DNA of 44,960 bases from JBDHAC01 sp039588215 (GTDB lineage Bacteria; Gemmatimonadota; Gemmatimonadetes; Palauibacterales; Palauibacteraceae), in the NCBI GenBank assembly GCA_039588215.1, contig JBDHAD010000022.1, forward strand, positions 1-44,960. Direction: 5' to 3'. Numbering within the stretch: the stretch's first letter is position 1; each line of letters begins with the position of its first letter. The position numbers were made by a program, and so were the translations under genes. A model generated the notes under the pieces. It saw only the letters and a list, made by a program, of their open reading frames with translations, was not told the DNA's origin and searched no databases. Below, piece after piece: positions 32,610-41,821 of this stretch.

Positions 32610-35288
32610 ATGACGCGTCGTATCCACTGCCTCTCTAACAGCTCGCTGAAGCCGTTTGTCCTCGCTTGCACGATTGGCATGGTCCTGGGGCTCTCACCAC
32701 AGGCGGCCGTCGCCCAGGCCGGCACCGCATCGGCTTCCCGGGCCACCGGCGCGCGGCAGGCGGCCGACGCCCCGAGCGAGATTCCCACACCCGCGTCGGT
32801 CATCGGGTGGGAGCCCGGGGCCGACAACAAGCTCGCGGACTATGGTCAGATCCGGAGCTACTTCGAAGCGCTCGACTCGGCGTCAGACCGAATCGCGCTC
32901 GAGACGATCGGCGAAACCGCCGAGGCGCGGCCGATGATGCTTGCGCTCATCTCGAGCGAAGAGAACCTGCGGGAATGGGAGCGCTACCGGGCGATCTCCG
33001 AACGAATGGCGCGGGGGCTGGTCGAGGACTCCACGGAGGCGGCCGCGCTGGCGGCGGAGGGTAAGGTGATCGTGTGGGTGGACGGCGGGCTGCACGCCAC
33101 CGAGGTCTCGGGCTCGCAGTTCACCTCGAAGCTCGCCCATCGGGTCGTGTCCGAAGAGTCTGCGGAGATGAGGAAGATCCGCGACAACGTGATCCTCCTC
33201 CTCATGCCGGTGATGAACCCGGACGGGCTCGACATCGTGTCGAGTTGGTACCGCCGGCACCTCGACACCGAGTTCGCCGACTCGCGGCTCCCGGTCCTGT
33301 ACCAGAAGTACGTGGGCCACGACAACAACCGCGACTGGTTCATGATCCAGCAGCCGGAGACACGGGCGATCGCGCATCAGCTGTGGCACGTGTGGTATCC
33401 GCAGATCGTGCTCAACCATCACCAGACGGCGCCGTTTCCGGCCCGCATCTTCATCCCGCCTTTCGCCGATCCCGTCAACCCGCATATCCCACCCCTGGTC
33501 GTGACAGGGATCAACTTGATCGGATCGACGATGCACCGCCGGTTCGCGGAGGAAGGGAAGCCCGGCGCCGTCTCACGCACCGGGTTCACACAGTGGTGGA
33601 ACGGGGGCATGCGTACGGCACCCTACTTCCACAACCAAGTGGGGCTCCTGACCGAAGTCGCGCACAACAGCGCTACACCCCGCGAGTACGATCCGGCGAC
33701 GCTCCCGGCGCAGTTCAACAACGGGTGGTCCACGAAACGGCCGAGCACCTGGTATCCGTATCCGTGGGAGGGGGGTTGGTGGCACCTGTACGACTCGGTC
33801 GATTATATGGTTACCGCCTCGATGGCGACCGCCGACATCGCCGCCGACCTGAAGGACGAGTGGCTGTTCAACGCCTGGCGCATGGCACGGCACGCGATCA
33901 AGGCGGGCGCAGACGGAGGGCCATACGCCTACACCGTCTCACTGGACGACCAAAACGATGCGAGCGAGGCGGTCGAGCTGCTCGAGATCTTCCGGCGCGG
34001 TGGTGTGGAGGTGCACCGGGCGGACGCGGCGTTCGAGGCGGATGGCCGCCGTTATGGCGCGGGCACCTACGTGATCCCCGCCTCGCAGTCGTTCCGGGCC
34101 TATGTGATGGATCTCCTCGAGCCGCAGGAGTACCCGGACCGTCGCCTCTATCCGGGCGGTCCGCCGAGCCCCCCGTACGACATCTCGGGGTGGACGCTCC
34201 CGATGCAGATGGGGGTCTCCGTCGATCGCATCGAGCGGCCTTTCACCGCCTCCCTGAATCCGGTCGAGGAGAAGGAGATCGATCCCGGCCGCGGGGGCTT
34301 GGTGGGTGAGGGAGACGTGCTGCTGCTCACGCCGGGCGACAACGCGGGCCTTCGCCTCGTGAACCGGCTCCTGGCCGGGGAAGCCGGCGGTGGGGCACGG
34401 GTGAGCCGCTCGACCGTACCCCTCGAGGCCGCCGGGCGATCCTGGCCCGCTGGGACGTTCTCGATCCGCGCCGACCGCAGGGCGCTCGATGCGATCGCTC
34501 GCGAAGAGGGGGTCGAGCTGATCGCTGCGTCACGACCTGCTTCCACGCTGGAGCTTCGGCGGCCTCGTGTCGGTGTCTACAAGAGCTGGGTCGCCAACAT
34601 GGATGAGGGGTGGACCCGCTGGGTGCTCGAACAATACGACTTCTCGTACGAGACGCTGACCGATGCCGATGTGCGCGGCGGTAATCTGTCGCGCCTGGAT
34701 GCCATCATCCTTCCATCGCAGAATCCGCGCTCGATCCTGCACGGACACGCTCCGGGGCGAATGCCACCGGAGTACGTGGGTGGGATCGGTCTCGAGGGAG
34801 CCGTCGAGCTGAAGGCGTTCGTCGAGCGGGGCGGTACCCTGATCGCCTTCGACGCGGCGAGCGGGTTTCCGATCGATCAATTCGGACTGCCGGTCACTGA
34901 TGTGACCGCCGGTTTAGATCGCGACGACTTCTTCATTCCGGGAAGCCTCGTCCGGCTCGATGTCGATACGGAGGACCCGATCGCGAGCGGTATGACGGAG
35001 AAGGCCGCGGCATTCTTCAGCCGCAGCCGAGCCTTCTCGGTGGCTTCGGAGGCCGAGGATTCAGGGAGCGTCGACGTCGTGGCCCGCTACTCCGCCGAGG
35101 ATCTTCTGATGAGCGGCTGGGAGATCGGGGCACAGCGGTATCTGGCTGAGCGACCCGCGGTGGTGAAGGTGGCGCTGGGCGACGGTCAGGTCGTGCTGAT
35201 CGGATTTCGCCCTCAGTTCCGCGGGCAGCCTCGGGCCACGTTCAAGCTGATCTTCAACAGTCTGTTCGCGGCTGCGGCCGAGGAGTGA
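32610..35288 (+). CDS. Secreted M14-family zinc carboxypeptidase
   Basis: An 892-residue exported peptidase with a signal peptide ending near VAQA (residue 36). The M14 catalytic domain shows the zinc pair H162-x2-E165 (GLHATE), NPDG (203-206), NNRDW (239-243), LNHHQTAP with a His near 270, and the catalytic Glu at 349 (LLTEVAH). The second half, about 450 residues, is a large C-terminal region with a possible glutamine-amidotransferase-like fold (DAIILPSQN, FVERGGTLIAFD) and no motif I can name. It should trim C-terminal residues from peptides in the periplasm, probably for nutrition. The start is at ATG 32610, preceded by GGTGAG. It is very large compared with classic M14 enzymes, but similar forms occur in related bacteria. 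Confidence 0.9.
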   Translation: MTRRIHCLSNSSLKPFVLACTIGMVLGLSPQAAVAQAGTASASRATGARQAADAPSEIPTPASVIGWEPGADNKLADYGQIRSYFEALDSASDRIALETIGETAEARPMMLALISSEENLREWERYRAISERMARGLVEDSTEAAALAAEGKVIVWVDGGLHATEVSGSQFTSKLAHRVVSEESAEMRKIRDNVILLLMPVMNPDGLDIVSSWYRRHLDTEFADSRLPVLYQKYVGHDNNRDWFMIQQPETRAIAHQLWHVWYPQIVLNHHQTAPFPARIFIPPFADPVNPHIPPLVVTGINLIGSTMHRRFAEEGKPGAVSRTGFTQWWNGGMRTAPYFHNQVGLLTEVAHNSATPREYDPATLPAQFNNGWSTKRPSTWYPYPWEGGWWHLYDSVDYMVTASMATADIAADLKDEWLFNAWRMARHAIKAGADGGPYAYTVSLDDQNDASEAVELLEIFRRGGVEVHRADAAFEADGRRYGAGTYVIPASQSFRAYVMDLLEPQEYPDRRLYPGGPPSPPYDISGWTLPMQMGVSVDRIERPFTASLNPVEEKEIDPGRGGLVGEGDVLLLTPGDNAGLRLVNRLLAGEAGGGARVSRSTVPLEAAGRSWPAGTFSIRADRRALDAIAREEGVELIAASRPASTLELRRPRVGVYKSWVANMDEGWTRWVLEQYDFSYETLTDADVRGGNLSRLDAIILPSQNPRSILHGHAPGRMPPEYVGGIGLEGAVELKAFVERGGTLIAFDAASGFPIDQFGLPVTDVTAGLDRDDFFIPGSLVRLDVDTEDPIASGMTEKAAAFFSRSRAFSVASEAEDSGSVDVVARYSAEDLLMSGWEIGAQRYLAERPAVVKVALGDGQVVLIGFRPQFRGQPRATFKLIFNSLFAAAAEE

Positions 35289-35292
35289 CCTC

Positions 35293-36360
35293 ATGAGCCT
35301 GGATCGCGTGATATGGGGCAACCCGCTTAGCGCCTGGGCGGTGGCGATCGGCGTTCTCGCGCTGGTGGTACTGGCCCTGTGGGTCGTGGAACGGTTCGCG
35401 CTGACACGCTTCGACACCTTCGCCCGATCGACCCAGACCAATATCGACGATCTCTTCTCGGCAGTGCTGGCGCGCACCAAGATCATGCTCCTGTTCGTGG
35501 TCGCGGCGTTCTTCGCGTCCCTGACCCTGTCGCTTCCCGCACAGGCAGCCCTCGTCCTGCGGCGTGCGGCCGCGATCGCCGTGGTTCTTCAGGGCGGTGT
35601 GTGGGCCAGCGCGGCCATCACGTTCTGGGTCGACCGCTTCCGCGAGCGGACGCTCGACGAGGACGCCGCCGCGGTCACGACCGTGAGCGCGCTCTCCTTC
35701 GGAGGCCGTCTTCTGGTCTGGGCGGTCGTTCTCCTCCTCATCCTGGACAACCTGGGTGTCGAAGTGACGGCGCTTCTCACCGGGCTCGGGATCGGCGGCA
35801 TCGCGGTCGCTCTGGCGGTCCAGAACATCCTGGGTGACCTGTTCGCCTCACTGTCGATCGTGCTGGACAAGCCGTTCGTGATCGGAGATTTCCTGACGGT
35901 CGGGGACCACAAGGGCTCTGTCGAGTACATCGGGCTCAAGACCACGCGTCTCAGGAGCCTCAGCGGCGAGCAGTTGGTGATCTCCAACGGCGACCTCCTC
36001 AACAGCCGGATACAGAACCACGGCCGCATGGGGGATCGCCGCGCGGTTTTCACGACCGGGGTGACGTACGACACGCCGCGCGAGGCACTGGGCCGCATCC
36101 CCGGTATGATCCAGGAAGCCGTCGAGGGACAGGAGCACACGCGGCTCGACCGCTCGCACCTGACCGAGTTCGGCGACTATGCCGTTCTGTTCGAGACGGT
36201 GTACTACGTGACCGTCCCTGACTACGTCGTGTATCGTGACATTCACCAGGAGATAAACCTGGAGATCCACCGTAGATTCGAAGAAGAAGGGATCGAGTTC
36301 GCGTACCCGACTCAGGTGGTGTATACCGGCCCGCTCGGTAAGAGCGGCGAGCAGTCATGA
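35293..36360 (+). CDS. MscS-family mechanosensitive channel
   Basis: A 355-residue inner-membrane protein: hydrophobic helices at about 14-33, 62-85, 90-112 and 132-150, then the pore-lining TM3 region GLGIGGIAVALAVQNILGDLFAS and the cytosolic beta domain PFVIGDFLTVGDHKGSVEYIG. It opens under membrane tension to release solutes after osmotic downshock. The length suits an MscS with an extra helix or two. GAGGAG lies just upstream of the ATG, inside the peptidase end, and only four bases separate the genes, so co-transcription with the peptidase is likely. Confidence 0.93.
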   Translation: MSLDRVIWGNPLSAWAVAIGVLALVVLALWVVERFALTRFDTFARSTQTNIDDLFSAVLARTKIMLLFVVAAFFASLTLSLPAQAALVLRRAAAIAVVLQGGVWASAAITFWVDRFRERTLDEDAAAVTTVSALSFGGRLLVWAVVLLLILDNLGVEVTALLTGLGIGGIAVALAVQNILGDLFASLSIVLDKPFVIGDFLTVGDHKGSVEYIGLKTTRLRSLSGEQLVISNGDLLNSRIQNHGRMGDRRAVFTTGVTYDTPREALGRIPGMIQEAVEGQEHTRLDRSHLTEFGDYAVLFETVYYVTVPDYVVYRDIHQEINLEIHRRFEEEGIEFAYPTQVVYTGPLGKSGEQS

Positions 36361-36376
36361 AAGGATGGTGAGCACC

Positions 36377-36964
36377 ATGATGGGTTGCTCGGATCGTAGG
36401 AAGGCGAGCGCGCTCTGTGGCGTTTTCGCGTTGGCGATCCTCGCGCTACCGGCCGGTACGCTGGCGCAGGAGCCCGACCAGCCGTCTCCCGCAGAGCAGA
36501 TCGAGGATGCTCAGCTGCGGGGCCTTCACGCCCAGATGTTGGGCCTGCACGAGCAGATGCAAGAGCTACGCGCCCAGATGGCGGAGCGCCGACAGCGGTT
36601 GCTGGGTGAGGAGGGGGCCCAGGCTCCTCCCCATGAGGGGCGTCACATGATGCACCTGAGGGGTCTCGGCGGAGGCCGTGACATGGGCATGGGCATGCAG
36701 GGGATGAGGGGCCGCCGCATGATGATGGGCCGCACCATGTCAGGGCAGGAGATGGCGGGTCATGAGATGACTGACGAAGGGATGACCGGCCGCGGCATGA
36801 TGGGACAAGGCATGATGGGCCGCAGAATGATGGGCCGCGGGGCCTCCGAAGGGTCCGCTCCCCAGTGGTGCCCGAGTGGAATGGGACGTGGTATGTGCCG
36901 CGGTATGACCCGGCAGGGGGCCGCGGGTGAGCGTGAGCCGGGTGGCGAGGGCACCGGCGGCTAG
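36377..36964 (+). CDS. Methionine-rich secreted protein
   Basis: About 195 residues with a signal peptide (ASALCGVFALAILALPAG, cleavage near TLAQ). A short helical, coiled-coil-like part follows (QLRGLHAQMLGLHEQMQELR), then a disordered Gly/Arg/Met-rich region. I count about 25 methionines in the mature part, many as MM, MMM, GMM and GMGM. This composition is seen in some exported copper-binding or oxidant-scavenging proteins, so a role in copper or hypochlorite stress is possible but only inferred; two cysteines near the C-terminus (QWC, GMC) could help. I chose ATG 36377 because GGTGAG precedes it; ATG 36365 is four codons upstream. It follows the channel gene closely. Confidence 0.75.
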   Translation: MMGCSDRRKASALCGVFALAILALPAGTLAQEPDQPSPAEQIEDAQLRGLHAQMLGLHEQMQELRAQMAERRQRLLGEEGAQAPPHEGRHMMHLRGLGGGRDMGMGMQGMRGRRMMMGRTMSGQEMAGHEMTDEGMTGRGMMGQGMMGRRMMGRGASEGSAPQWCPSGMGRGMCRGMTRQGAAGEREPGGEGTGG

Positions 36965-37109
36965 CGAGCCCGGCTTTTCATAGGGGGCGGCGTGTTCGAA
37001 CCAGCCATGGCGCTTAGTCGGGCTCGCCCCCGTCCCGCACGTCAGGATGGCACGATCCGGGGTCTCCCCGGGCGTCATCCGAGCGCGGTCGTCCCGGTGC
37101 GCCCCGTCG

Positions 37110-37138
37110 TTGACACATCCTCCCGGCAGACCTATCCT
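37110..37138 (+). promoter_or_regulatory. Promoter of prs-rplY-pth
   Basis: A perfect TTGACA (37110-37115) and TATCCT (37133-37138) with a 17-base spacer lie 98 bases before prs. It is the best -35 in the window and probably drives prs, rplY and pth. The rest of 36965-37235 contains no gene or terminator that I can support. Confidence 0.7.
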
Positions 37139-37235
37139 ACGCGGCTCTTTAAATCCCCGGCGCGGCGCGGGTTCCGGGCGCCGGTGGACGACGGGTTCGG
37201 GACCGAAGCCCCCCCCATACAGGCGAAGTGAAGCA

Positions 37236-38201
37236 GTGACCACCGCGGACCTCACGGCTCCTACGAGCCCGCTCATGTTGCTCTCTGGCACGGCCAACCG
37301 GGCCCTCGCGGAGGGCATCGCGGATCGGCTGGGTCAACAGTTATGCGACGTTACGATCAAGCGCTTCGCCGACGGGGAGATCTTCGTGCGGATCGATGAG
37401 AACGTGCGCGGTCGTGATGTCTACCTCATCCAACCCACGAACCCGCCGGCCGAGAACATGCTCGAGCTGTTGATCTTGATCGACGCCGCGAAGCGGGCAT
37501 CAGCTGCCCGGGTCACCACGGTCATCCCGTACTTCGGGTACGGTCGTGCGGACCGGAAGGACCAGCCGCGGGTCTCGATCGGTGCCAAGCTGATGGCGAA
37601 CATCATCACGGCCGCCGGAGCAGAGCGCGTGCTGTCGATCGACTTTCACCAGCACCAGCTCCAAGGGTTCTTCGACCTACCGGTGGACCACCTGTATGCG
37701 GCGCCTGTATTCCGCCGCTACTACGAGGAGAAGGGCCTGGACAACCTGGTAGTCGTCGCGACGGACGTGGGTGCCGCGAAGATGGCGCGAGGATACGCGA
37801 AGCGGTTGGGGGGAGATCTGGCCGTGGTGGACAAGCGCCGCCCGGGTCCGAACGTCGCCGAGGTGGTGAATATCGTCGGTGAGGTCGAGGGAAAGATCTG
37901 CCTGATCCCGGATGACATGATCGACACCGCGGGGACCATGTGCACGACGGTCGACGTGCTACGCGAGCGGGGCGCGCAGGAGATTCACATTGTGGCGACG
38001 CACGCGCTTCTCTCCGGCCCGGCGGTCGAACGGCTGGAGAAGGCGAATGTGAAAGAGATCACGGTCACCGACACGATCCCGATTCCGCAGGAGAAGCGGG
38101 ACCGGCTCAGCAACCTGAGGGTGCTGTCGGTGGCGGGCCTGCTAGCGGATGCGATCCATAGCACGCACACCAACAGCTCGGTCAGCAAGCTGTTCGATTG
38201 A
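37236..38201 (+). CDS. prs: Ribose-phosphate pyrophosphokinase
   Basis: A 321-residue PRPP synthase with the family motifs RFADGEIFVRIDENVRG, PYFGYGRADRKDQPR (98-112) and the PRPP loop DDMIDTAGTM (226-235). It makes PRPP from ribose 5-phosphate and ATP for purine, pyrimidine, histidine and NAD synthesis. The GTG start at 37236 gives the normal N-terminus; the frame is open well upstream but the composition there is not coding. In the PRPP loop alanine replaces the second glycine found in many homologues, a mild change. rplY follows 55 bases on. Confidence 0.97.
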   Translation: MTTADLTAPTSPLMLLSGTANRALAEGIADRLGQQLCDVTIKRFADGEIFVRIDENVRGRDVYLIQPTNPPAENMLELLILIDAAKRASAARVTTVIPYFGYGRADRKDQPRVSIGAKLMANIITAAGAERVLSIDFHQHQLQGFFDLPVDHLYAAPVFRRYYEEKGLDNLVVVATDVGAAKMARGYAKRLGGDLAVVDKRRPGPNVAEVVNIVGEVEGKICLIPDDMIDTAGTMCTTVDVLRERGAQEIHIVATHALLSGPAVERLEKANVKEITVTDTIPIPQEKRDRLSNLRVLSVAGLLADAIHSTHTNSSVSKLFD

Positions 38202-38256
38202 GCCGACAAACACCCGTGCGCCGACGCGCGCCCGGAGCAGAGGCGAGAAGATAGAG

Positions 38257-38937
38257 ATGACGGAACAGATCACGCTTAGCGCGGCAACCAGGTCCGATAC
38301 GGGGAAGGGCGCGGCCCGTCAGCTCCGCCGCGATGGATGGATCCCCGCCGTGGTCTACGGCCATGGGGACGAATCCGCTCATGTCCAGCTGAACGCCGAC
38401 GAGGTCGAGCGCCTCCTGGCGCGCATCAGTGCCGCCACCACGGTGATCGGGTTGGAAGTGGGGAAGAAGAAGGCGCAGAGGGTGCTGATACGAGAGGTGC
38501 AGCGTCACCCGTTCAAGCCGACCATCCTGCACATCGACTTCTTTCAGATCCGCGAGGATGAGAAGCTCCGAGTGGCCGTTCCGGTCCATCTCGATGGCAG
38601 ACCGGAGGGCGTCGAGGCGGGCGGGATCCTTCAGCAGATCCGGCACGAGCTACAGGTCGAGTGTCTCCCCGGTGACATCCCCGAGGGCTTCCACGTCGAT
38701 GTCAGCGCGCTCGTGGTTGGCGACTCGCTCCACATCGGCGACCTCGATTCCGGCGGCGTAGCCGTACTCGAGGACCCGGACCTCACCATATGCACGGTCG
38801 TGCCGCCGACTGTCATGAAGGTTGAGGAAGAGGAAGTCGAGGAGGAGCTGGAAGGCGTCGAGGCCGAGCTCGAGGAGGGTGCCGAGCCTGCGGCAGAAGC
38901 GCCCGCCGACGAAGAGACCGAGGCTTCCGAGGGGTAG
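38257..38937 (+). CDS. rplY: 50S ribosomal protein L25, long (CTC) form
   Basis: This 226-residue L25 has the 5S-rRNA-binding domain at 1-95 (DTGKGAARQLRRDGWIPAVVYG) and the C-terminal beta domain of the CTC form to about 185. A strongly acidic tail of about 40 residues (runs of Glu from 190) follows. L25 binds 5S rRNA in the central protuberance; the long form is linked to general stress in some bacteria. The start is ATG 38257. prs-rplY-pth is a common gene trio. Confidence 0.96.
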   Translation: MTEQITLSAATRSDTGKGAARQLRRDGWIPAVVYGHGDESAHVQLNADEVERLLARISAATTVIGLEVGKKKAQRVLIREVQRHPFKPTILHIDFFQIREDEKLRVAVPVHLDGRPEGVEAGGILQQIRHELQVECLPGDIPEGFHVDVSALVVGDSLHIGDLDSGGVAVLEDPDLTICTVVPPTVMKVEEEEVEEELEGVEAELEEGAEPAAEAPADEETEASEG

Positions 38938-39033
38938 GGGTCGAGCCGCCCGCCGCCCGACCCGCCGAGGCGGGTGCCACGTGCGCGAGCGGCTCGCGAC
39001 TGCGGTCTCCGGCAGGCTGCGGCCTCCTGGTCC

Positions 39034-39594
39034 GTGAAGGCGATTCTGGCGCTCGGCAATCCGGGCGACCGCTACGTAGACTCGCGGCATAACGTGGGTT
39101 GGTGGTTGGCGGATCGACTGATTCGCGTGTGGGGCTTGGCCGGTTTCGTCACCTCGGGTCGCACCGCCTGGACCGGCGGAAAGGTTGGAGGCGAGTCGGT
39201 CGAGGTCCACAAGCCGCTCACCTACATGAACCGAAGCGGTGACGCGGTCACCGCGATGCGCGCCGGCCGCGAGCTCGACTCCCGGGGGCTGTTGGTGCTG
39301 GTGGACGACGTGTGGTTGCCCGCGGGGCGTATCAGGATTCGGCGGCGAGGCTCCGCCGGGGGTCACAACGGCCTCGCCTCGGTGGAACAGGCGCTCGGGG
39401 GCGACGAATACGCGCGCCTGAGGATCGGGGTCGGGCGACCCCACGATGATCGCATTGACCTCGCCACATGGGTGCTGGCTCCCATGCCGCGGACGGAGGA
39501 GGAAGCTGTGCTGACCTCCTTTCCACGGGCGGTGGAAGCGGTCGAATGTTGGCTGCGGGACGGGGTCGAGGCGGCAATGAACCGCTTCAACTAA
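39034..39594 (+). CDS. pth: Peptidyl-tRNA hydrolase
   Basis: At 186 residues this is a typical bacterial Pth. LALGNPGDRY is followed by the catalytic His19 (RHNVGWWL); Asn66 lies in PLTYMNRSG, the Asp pair at 91-92 and GGHNGL (109-114). It frees peptidyl-tRNAs that drop off ribosomes. The GTG start at 39034 fits the family; an upstream ATG would add 20 Arg/Ala-rich residues. hppA follows 17 bases downstream. Confidence 0.96.
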   Translation: MKAILALGNPGDRYVDSRHNVGWWLADRLIRVWGLAGFVTSGRTAWTGGKVGGESVEVHKPLTYMNRSGDAVTAMRAGRELDSRGLLVLVDDVWLPAGRIRIRRRGSAGGHNGLASVEQALGGDEYARLRIGVGRPHDDRIDLATWVLAPMPRTEEEAVLTSFPRAVEAVECWLRDGVEAAMNRFN

Positions 39595-39611
39595 ACAGGA
39601 GACGAAGCTAC

Positions 39612-41672
39612 GTGGAGCAATACGCAGATTGGGCGATCTGGCTGGGCGTGATCGGGCTGTTCTTCGCGTTCGGGCTGTTCAGCTACGTGAAGAGCCAACC
39701 GGTGGGGACGGACGTGATGCGAGAGCTCGCTGACGCGATCCACTCCGGCTCGATGGCTTTCCTGAGGCGCGAATACACGATACTGCTGCCGTTCGTGGCG
39801 GCGGTGGCGCTCACCCTGTTCCTGCTGATCGGGGGGCGGACCGCGGTCGCGTACGTGTTCGGTGCGATCTGTTCGATTCTCGCGGGGCTGTTCGGGATGC
39901 AGGCCGCCACGAAGGCGAACGTCCGCACGTCAGAGGCGGCTCGCTCGTCGGGACAGGCGAAGGCGCTGCGCGTGGCCTTCAGCGGCGGGGCCGTGATGGG
40001 AACGGCCGTCGCGAGCCTCGGGCTCCTGGGGATCGGGGCCGTATTGCTCCTATACCAACCGGAGGCCGTTGGCTTCCGCCCCTTCGGGGAGATCATCAGC
40101 GGCTTCGCGATGGGCGCTTCTTCCATCGCTCTGTTCGCCCGCGTGGGAGGTGGGATCTACACGAAGGCGGCGGACGTGGGCGCGGACCTGGTCGGAAAGG
40201 TCGAGGCCGGGATTCCCGAGGATGATCCTCGCAACCCCGCCACGATCGCGGATAACGTAGGAGACAACGTCGGCGATGTGGCCGGCATGGGTGCCGATAT
40301 CTTCGAGTCCTACGTCGGTTCCGTCATCGCCACGATCGTGATCGGCGTCACCAGTCCGCTCATCCTGCAGTCCGCGAGGCTCGAAGCGATCACGCTCCCG
40401 ATTCTCTATATCATGGCAGGCTTCCTGGCCAGCGCGCTCGGCGTGCTCGCGATCCGTGTTCTGGAGCGAATGAATCCCGCGACCGCGCTACGGACCGCGC
40501 CGATCATCTCGGCCGTGATCTTCTGGATCCTGGCGTACATCATCACTACGAACCTGCCCGTGTTCCCGCGCGACGCCGGGATGTGGACGCTCCTCCACCC
40601 CGATGCGGGCCCGTTCTGGGCGATGCTGTTCGGGTCCCTGGTCGGAATCTTTATCGGGTTGTCCACCGAGTACTACACGGCGGGCAGGCCGATCCGCAGA
40701 ATCGCGGAGGCCTCCGAGACCGGATCGGCCACCAACATCATCACGGGTCTCGCCATCGGCATGGAGTCCACGGCCATCCCGCTTCTTCTCATCTCAGGGG
40801 CGATCTTCCTCGCCTTCAAGTTCGCGGGTCTGTACGGGATCGGGATCGCGGCCGTCGGCATGCTGGCGACCGTCGGTGTGACGATGTCCGTGGATGCGTA
40901 TGGTCCGGTGGCGGACAACGCCGGTGGGATCAGCGAGATGAGCGGCTTGGGTCCGAAGGTGCGCGCGGTGACCGATAGCCTGGACGCGCTCGGAAACACG
41001 ACGGCCGCGATGGGGAAAGGGTTCGCGATCGGATCGGCGGCGCTTACGGCCCTCGCGCTGTTCTCCGCGTACGCGAACGCCGTGGGTCTGCGAGCCCAGG
41101 GCATCAACCTGATCGACCCCTTCGTGGTGATCGGGTTGTTCATCGGTGGTGCGACACCCTACTTCATCGCCGCCCTCACGATGACTGCGGTGGGGCGCGC
41201 GGCCGCCGGTATGGTCGCGGAGGTGCGGCGCCAGTTCCGTGAAATCCCGGGCTTGATGGAGGGAACCGCGAAGCCGGACTCTGCCCGCTGCGTCGATATC
41301 TCCACCCGCGCGGCGCTCAGGGAGATGATCCTGCCGGGCGTGGTCGCGATTCTGGTCCCGATCATCGTAGGTCGTTTCTTCGGCGTGGAGGCGCTCGGCG
41401 GCGTCCTCGCCGGCGCCACCGTCAGCGGCGTGCTGCTGGCCCTCTTCATGGCGAATGCCGGCGGCGCGTGGGACAACGCCAAGAAGTACATTGAAGGGGG
41501 CGCACATGGTGGGAAGGGCTCCGATCCGCACAAGGCCGCGGTCGTGGGCGACACGGTCGGGGATCCCTTCAAGGATACGTCCGGGCCCTCGATGAACATC
41601 GTAATCAAGCTGATGAGCATCGTGTCGCTCGTGCTCGCACCGTGGTTCGCCAGGGTGCACGGGCTGCTGTAA
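39612..41672 (+). CDS. hppA: K+-dependent-type membrane pyrophosphatase
   Basis: A 686-residue membrane protein with about 15-16 helices. The pyrophosphate site is clear: DVGADLVGKVE (188-198), DDPRNPATIADNVGDNVGDVAGMGADIFESY, and DNAGGISEMSG. GNTTAA (461-466) has Ala where K+-independent enzymes have Lys, which points to the K+-dependent class. It pumps H+ or Na+ using pyrophosphate; the ion cannot be told by eye. The GTG start at 39612 has AGGAGA ten bases upstream. Together with the transhydrogenase it suggests a cell that uses ion gradients and low-energy phosphate closely. Confidence 0.96.
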   Translation: MEQYADWAIWLGVIGLFFAFGLFSYVKSQPVGTDVMRELADAIHSGSMAFLRREYTILLPFVAAVALTLFLLIGGRTAVAYVFGAICSILAGLFGMQAATKANVRTSEAARSSGQAKALRVAFSGGAVMGTAVASLGLLGIGAVLLLYQPEAVGFRPFGEIISGFAMGASSIALFARVGGGIYTKAADVGADLVGKVEAGIPEDDPRNPATIADNVGDNVGDVAGMGADIFESYVGSVIATIVIGVTSPLILQSARLEAITLPILYIMAGFLASALGVLAIRVLERMNPATALRTAPIISAVIFWILAYIITTNLPVFPRDAGMWTLLHPDAGPFWAMLFGSLVGIFIGLSTEYYTAGRPIRRIAEASETGSATNIITGLAIGMESTAIPLLLISGAIFLAFKFAGLYGIGIAAVGMLATVGVTMSVDAYGPVADNAGGISEMSGLGPKVRAVTDSLDALGNTTAAMGKGFAIGSAALTALALFSAYANAVGLRAQGINLIDPFVVIGLFIGGATPYFIAALTMTAVGRAAAGMVAEVRRQFREIPGLMEGTAKPDSARCVDISTRAALREMILPGVVAILVPIIVGRFFGVEALGGVLAGATVSGVLLALFMANAGGAWDNAKKYIEGGAHGGKGSDPHKAAVVGDTVGDPFKDTSGPSMNIVIKLMSIVSLVLAPWFARVHGLL

Positions 41673-41754
41673 CCATCGAGCGGGTCCGACGCGGCGCTCT
41701 GCGCGGTGGGCAAGAAGACGTCGCCGATCACGCACCGGGCGACGGGTGAAGTGC

Positions 41755-41783
41755 TTGAAACCGGGCTCCGACGAACCTAGGTT
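41755..41783 (+). promoter_or_regulatory. Promoter of the rpsF operon
   Basis: TTGAAA (41755-41760) and TAGGTT (41778-41783) have a 17-base spacer and lie 112 bases before rpsF. The -10 sits inside a perfect palindrome, so binding of a protein there could block transcription. The long leader that follows contains hairpins. Confidence 0.55.
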
Positions 41784-41789
41784 CGTCGG
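41768..41789 (+). promoter_or_regulatory. Perfect 22-bp palindrome over the rpsF -10
   Basis: CCGACGAACCT and AGGTTCGTCGG are exact inverted halves. The palindrome is flanked by direct repeats GAAACCGGG at 41757-41765 and 41793-41801. It looks like an operator or a symmetric hairpin rather than a terminator, because no T-run follows. Confidence 0.7.
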
Positions 41790-41821
41790 CCCGAAACCGG
41801 GAACAGACAAGAAAATTCGAA

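Noticed and set aside
32336..32830. Long N-terminal extension of the sugar dehydrogenase
   Set aside because: It runs antisense into the peptidase gene, and the lipoprotein signal with GGAGG marks the real start at 32335.
36965..37235. A 79-codon frame and a TTCGAA motif before prs
   Set aside because: Composition is not coding, it crosses the prs promoter, and the motif has no surrounding tRNA structure.
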